Program-made: the position numbers and the translations under genes | Shown: positions 5,573 to 7,824 of the stretch, piece after piece | Layout of the letters: every line of letters begins with the position of its first letter | Numbering within the stretch: the stretch's first letter is position 1 | Origin: Microcaldota archaeon | GTDB taxonomy: Archaea; Micrarchaeota; Micrarchaeia; Micrarchaeales; CABMGC01 | Direction: 5' to 3' | Assembly (NCBI GenBank): GCA_021835105.1 | Contig: JAKBQS010000043.1 | Coordinates: 1 to 7,824, forward strand | DNA length: 7,824 nucleotides | Notes under the pieces: model-generated | Told to the model about the DNA's origin: nothing | What the model saw: only the letters and a program-made list of their open reading frames with translations | Database searches by the model: none

Positions 5573-7765
5573 ATGGTACGAAAAGAATATGTAGCTGAGG
5601 AAGTCGCAAAGATAATGGGCAATATAACAAACGTGAGGAACGTTGCCATAATAGCCCACGTACACCACGGCAAGACAACGCTTACGGACTCTCTTCTCGC
5701 CAGGGCAGGAATAATATCGAAATCAGTGGCTGGGGACGCGCTATACACGAACTACGAAGCTATAGAGAAGGACAGGAGAATGACTATTAAATCTGCAAAT
5801 ATCTCGCTTGCCTTCCCCTACAAGGACCAGGATTACATAATAAATCTGATTGATACTCCAGGTCACGTTGACTTCGGGGGGCACGTTACGCGGTCCATGA
5901 GAGCGGTTGACGGCGTGGTGTTGGTAGTGGACCCTGTCGAGGGTGTAATGCCGCAGACAGAGACTGTGCTGAGGCAGGCGCTCAAGGAGAAGGCAAAGCC
6001 GGTGCTTTTTGTAAATAAGGTGGATAGACTACTCAACGAGCTAAAGCTCACACCGGAGCAGACATTCGAGAGGCTGCTCAAGCTGATAAACGATATAAAC
6101 AAGATGATAAACAGCTACTGCCCTGAGGAATTCAAGGGCAAGTGGACAGTATCAGTAGAGAATGGAAGCGTGTGCTTCGGATCGGCCTACAAGAAATGGG
6201 CCATATCAAAGGCAATAATGGACAAGTACAAGGTGACATTCAAAGACATATTCCAGCTCACCGCAGAGAACAACGAACAGAAGTTGCAGGAAGTAGCCCC
6301 AATAGACGAGGCAACCCTGACAATGATAATAGAGCACCTTCCAAATCCAAAGATAGCACAGGGGTACAGGATAGCTACCCTCTGGCATGGCGACAAGGAA
6401 AGCCCTGATGGAGCTGCAATGATAAATGCAGATCCAAATGCAAACCCTAATATAGTCGTCTTCGGGGTAATGTACGACCAGCACAGCGGCGAGGTTGCAA
6501 TAGGGAGGGTATTCTCCGGCACGGTAAGGAAAGGCACGGAATTGTACGTAAGCGGCAGGCCTGATATACAAAAAGTGCAGCAGGTAAGCATATACATGGG
6601 CCCTGATAGGGTTATAGTCGATGAGATACCGGCTGGAAACATTGCCGGATTAATAGGCTTAAAGGACGTCTCGATAGGCGATACATGCAGCGCAGCATCG
6701 ATAGAGCCATTCGATCAGATAAAGCATTACTCTCAGCCAGTTGTTACAAAGGCTATAGAGGCAAAGGATACAAGGGACATGACCAGGCTCATAGAGGCAC
6801 TCAGGGAGCTCTCAAAGGGGGACCAGACTATAAACGTAGAGCTCAACAAGGAGACTGGGGAGCACCTTGTAAGCGGGATGGGCGAGCTTCATCTGGAAGT
6901 CATAGAGACGAAGATAAGGGATGAGTACAAGATACCCATAACCACCAGCGAACCGATAGTTGTCTACAGGGAAACGATTGAGAAGGAGGTCAAGGATGTA
7001 GAGGGAAAGACCCCAAACAGGCACTCAAGGTTCTATATTAACGTAGCCCCTCTTGAGCCTAAAGTGATTGCACTTATAGAGAACGGAGACATAAAGGAGG
7101 GCAAGCCAAAGGAGAAGCAGTATCTGGACAAGCTCCTCGAGGCAGGCATGTCCCGAGAAGAAGCAAGGGGCATAGAGTACATATCGAACAGGAGCATACT
7201 AATAGACGCTACTCATGGAGTGCAGTACCTGAATGAGGTCATGGAACTTCTTGTCCAGGGTTTTGAGGATGCAATGAAAGATGGCCCTCTTGCAAGAGAG
7301 AAATGCTCAGGGATAAAAGTATCCATAACGGATGCAACGATACACGAGGATCCAGTGCACCGTGGGCCTGCACAGATAATACCAGCAATGCGAAGACCCA
7401 TATACGCTGGGATGCTCATGGCAGGAGTTGTGCTTATGGAACCGAAGCAGAAGTTCACGATAAACGCCCCTCAGGATTACATGTCAGAGATAATAACATT
7501 CCTACAGGGCAAGAGGGGGCAGATACTCGAGATAGAGCAGGAGAACGAGCAGATAACGCTTACTGCGAAGATGCCTGTTGCGGAAGTGATAAAGGGCTTC
7601 TCAAACGAAATGAGGGGAATAACCAGCGGCAAGGCCATATGGTACCCCGAATATGCCGGATATGAGAAACTCCCAAGGGAGCTTCAGGATAAGATAGTAA
7701 GGGAGATAAGGACCAGGAAAGGGCAGCCGCCAGAGCCTCCAGCTCCACAGCAGTTTATGGATTAA
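5573..7765 (+). CDS. fusA: Translation elongation factor 2 (aEF-2), ribosomal translocase GTPase
   Basis: EF-2 uses GTP to move tRNA and mRNA after peptide bond formation. The 730 residues match a full-length archaeal EF-2: G domain with P-loop (28-36), switch I (about 60-75), DTPGHVD (94-100) and NKVD (148-151); domain II; domain III with SGMGELHLEV (434-443); domain IV with HEDPVHRGPAQ (591-601), where H596 is the diphthamide site; and domain V ending ITSGKAIWYPEYAG. Three G-domain positions deviate from the family: AHVHHGK for AHVDHGK (H31), RRMTI for RGITI (R69, M70), and FGGH for FGGD (H104). The catalytic switch II H98, switch I T71 and P-loop K34 are kept. The ATG at 5573 lies 23 nt after the S7 stop with only a weak site (GGTAT) before it. 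The gene ends in a hairpin plus T-run. Identity is certain; the effect of the substitutions is unknown. Confidence 0.97.
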   Translation: MVRKEYVAEEVAKIMGNITNVRNVAIIAHVHHGKTTLTDSLLARAGIISKSVAGDALYTNYEAIEKDRRMTIKSANISLAFPYKDQDYIINLIDTPGHVDFGGHVTRSMRAVDGVVLVVDPVEGVMPQTETVLRQALKEKAKPVLFVNKVDRLLNELKLTPEQTFERLLKLINDINKMINSYCPEEFKGKWTVSVENGSVCFGSAYKKWAISKAIMDKYKVTFKDIFQLTAENNEQKLQEVAPIDEATLTMIIEHLPNPKIAQGYRIATLWHGDKESPDGAAMINADPNANPNIVVFGVMYDQHSGEVAIGRVFSGTVRKGTELYVSGRPDIQKVQQVSIYMGPDRVIVDEIPAGNIAGLIGLKDVSIGDTCSAASIEPFDQIKHYSQPVVTKAIEAKDTRDMTRLIEALRELSKGDQTINVELNKETGEHLVSGMGELHLEVIETKIRDEYKIPITTSEPIVVYRETIEKEVKDVEGKTPNRHSRFYINVAPLEPKVIALIENGDIKEGKPKEKQYLDKLLEAGMSREEARGIEYISNRSILIDATHGVQYLNEVMELLVQGFEDAMKDGPLAREKCSGIKVSITDATIHEDPVHRGPAQIIPAMRRPIYAGMLMAGVVLMEPKQKFTINAPQDYMSEIITFLQGKRGQILEIEQENEQITLTAKMPVAEVIKGFSNEMRGITSGKAIWYPEYAGYEKLPRELQDKIVREIRTRKGQPPEPPAPQQFMD

Positions 7766-7780
7766 ACGCAGGCTGTTTTT
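7748..7780 (+). terminator. Hairpin plus T-run ending the translation operon
   Basis: GTTTA (7753-7757) pairs perfectly with TAAAC (7763-7767), and CAGC (7748-7751) can pair further out with GCTG (7772-7775) across a small internal loop. Five T residues follow at 7776-7780. The stem contains the EF-2 TAA stop codon. The remaining 44 bases show no gene that can be supported. Confidence 0.45.
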
Positions 7781-7824
7781 CCCATAAGCCCTCAGAATTC
7801 CCTGCAGATCTGCTACTGCAAGCT

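Noticed and set aside
7795..7813. Clustered EcoRI, PstI and BglII sites and a GCAGATCTGC palindrome, resembling a cloning linker
   Set aside because: Three overlapping six-base sites can arise by chance, and no flanking vector sequence is recognisable. An assembly or cloning edge cannot be excluded from 59 bases.
7755..7824. Minus-strand open frames entering from the right edge, possibly the 3' end of a convergent gene
   Set aside because: Only about 20 codons are visible outside EF-2, and no family motif can be recognised.

Overview
The window looks like a chromosomal segment of an archaeon. It carries the small subunit of the archaeal D-family DNA polymerase, an archaeal-type str cluster (L30e, S12, S7, EF-2), a UPF0147 protein and a tRNA with a bulge-helix-bulge intron. 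TATA boxes sit at archaeal distances, and ribosome binding sites of the GGTGA type match an archaeal 16S 3' end. Base composition is moderate, isoleucine is mostly ATA and arginine mostly AGG/AGA. Dense packing, a tiny tRNA intron at a non-canonical site and divergent translation proteins would suit a small-genome DPANN lineage, for example a Micrarchaeota/ARMAN-like archaeon. That placement is an inference from style, not from a database match.

Layout: (1) 23-111, tRNA-Arg(UCU) with a 14-nt intron in the T-loop. (2) 129/168-398, a UPF0147 family protein, followed after 19 nt by the PolD small subunit DP1 (418-1944); these two probably form one transcript. (3) On the minus strand, a family 2 glycosyltransferase (2637-1951), tail to tail with DP1 with six bases between the stops. 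(4) A 129-bp divergent promoter region (2638-2766) with one TATA box for each direction. (5) A radical SAM protein (2767-3828) ending in a hairpin plus T-run. (6) A roughly 200-bp gap (3829-4030) holding that terminator and the L30e promoter, with no convincing gene in it. (7) A tight plus-strand operon L30e - S12 - S7 - EF-2 (4031-7765), again closed by a hairpin plus T-run. (8) A 59-bp tail with no supported gene.

The translation operon supplies a large-subunit protein (L30e), the decoding-centre protein S12, the small-subunit head protein S7 and the translocase EF-2. It differs from the usual archaeal order because nusA is absent between L30e and S12 and no RNA polymerase genes precede L30e.

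The most interesting observations are small departures from near-universal motifs in the translation machinery. EF-2 has His instead of Asp in the P-loop (AHVHHGK), His instead of Asp after switch II (FGGH), and RRMTI instead of RGITI in switch I. S12 has PHSGLIK instead of PNSAxRK in the loop that touches the decoding site. S7 has a charged N-terminal extension of about 60 residues. The T-loop tRNA intron and a probable AUA start codon for the UPF0147 gene also deserve a look. I saw no mobile element, CRISPR array or defence system.
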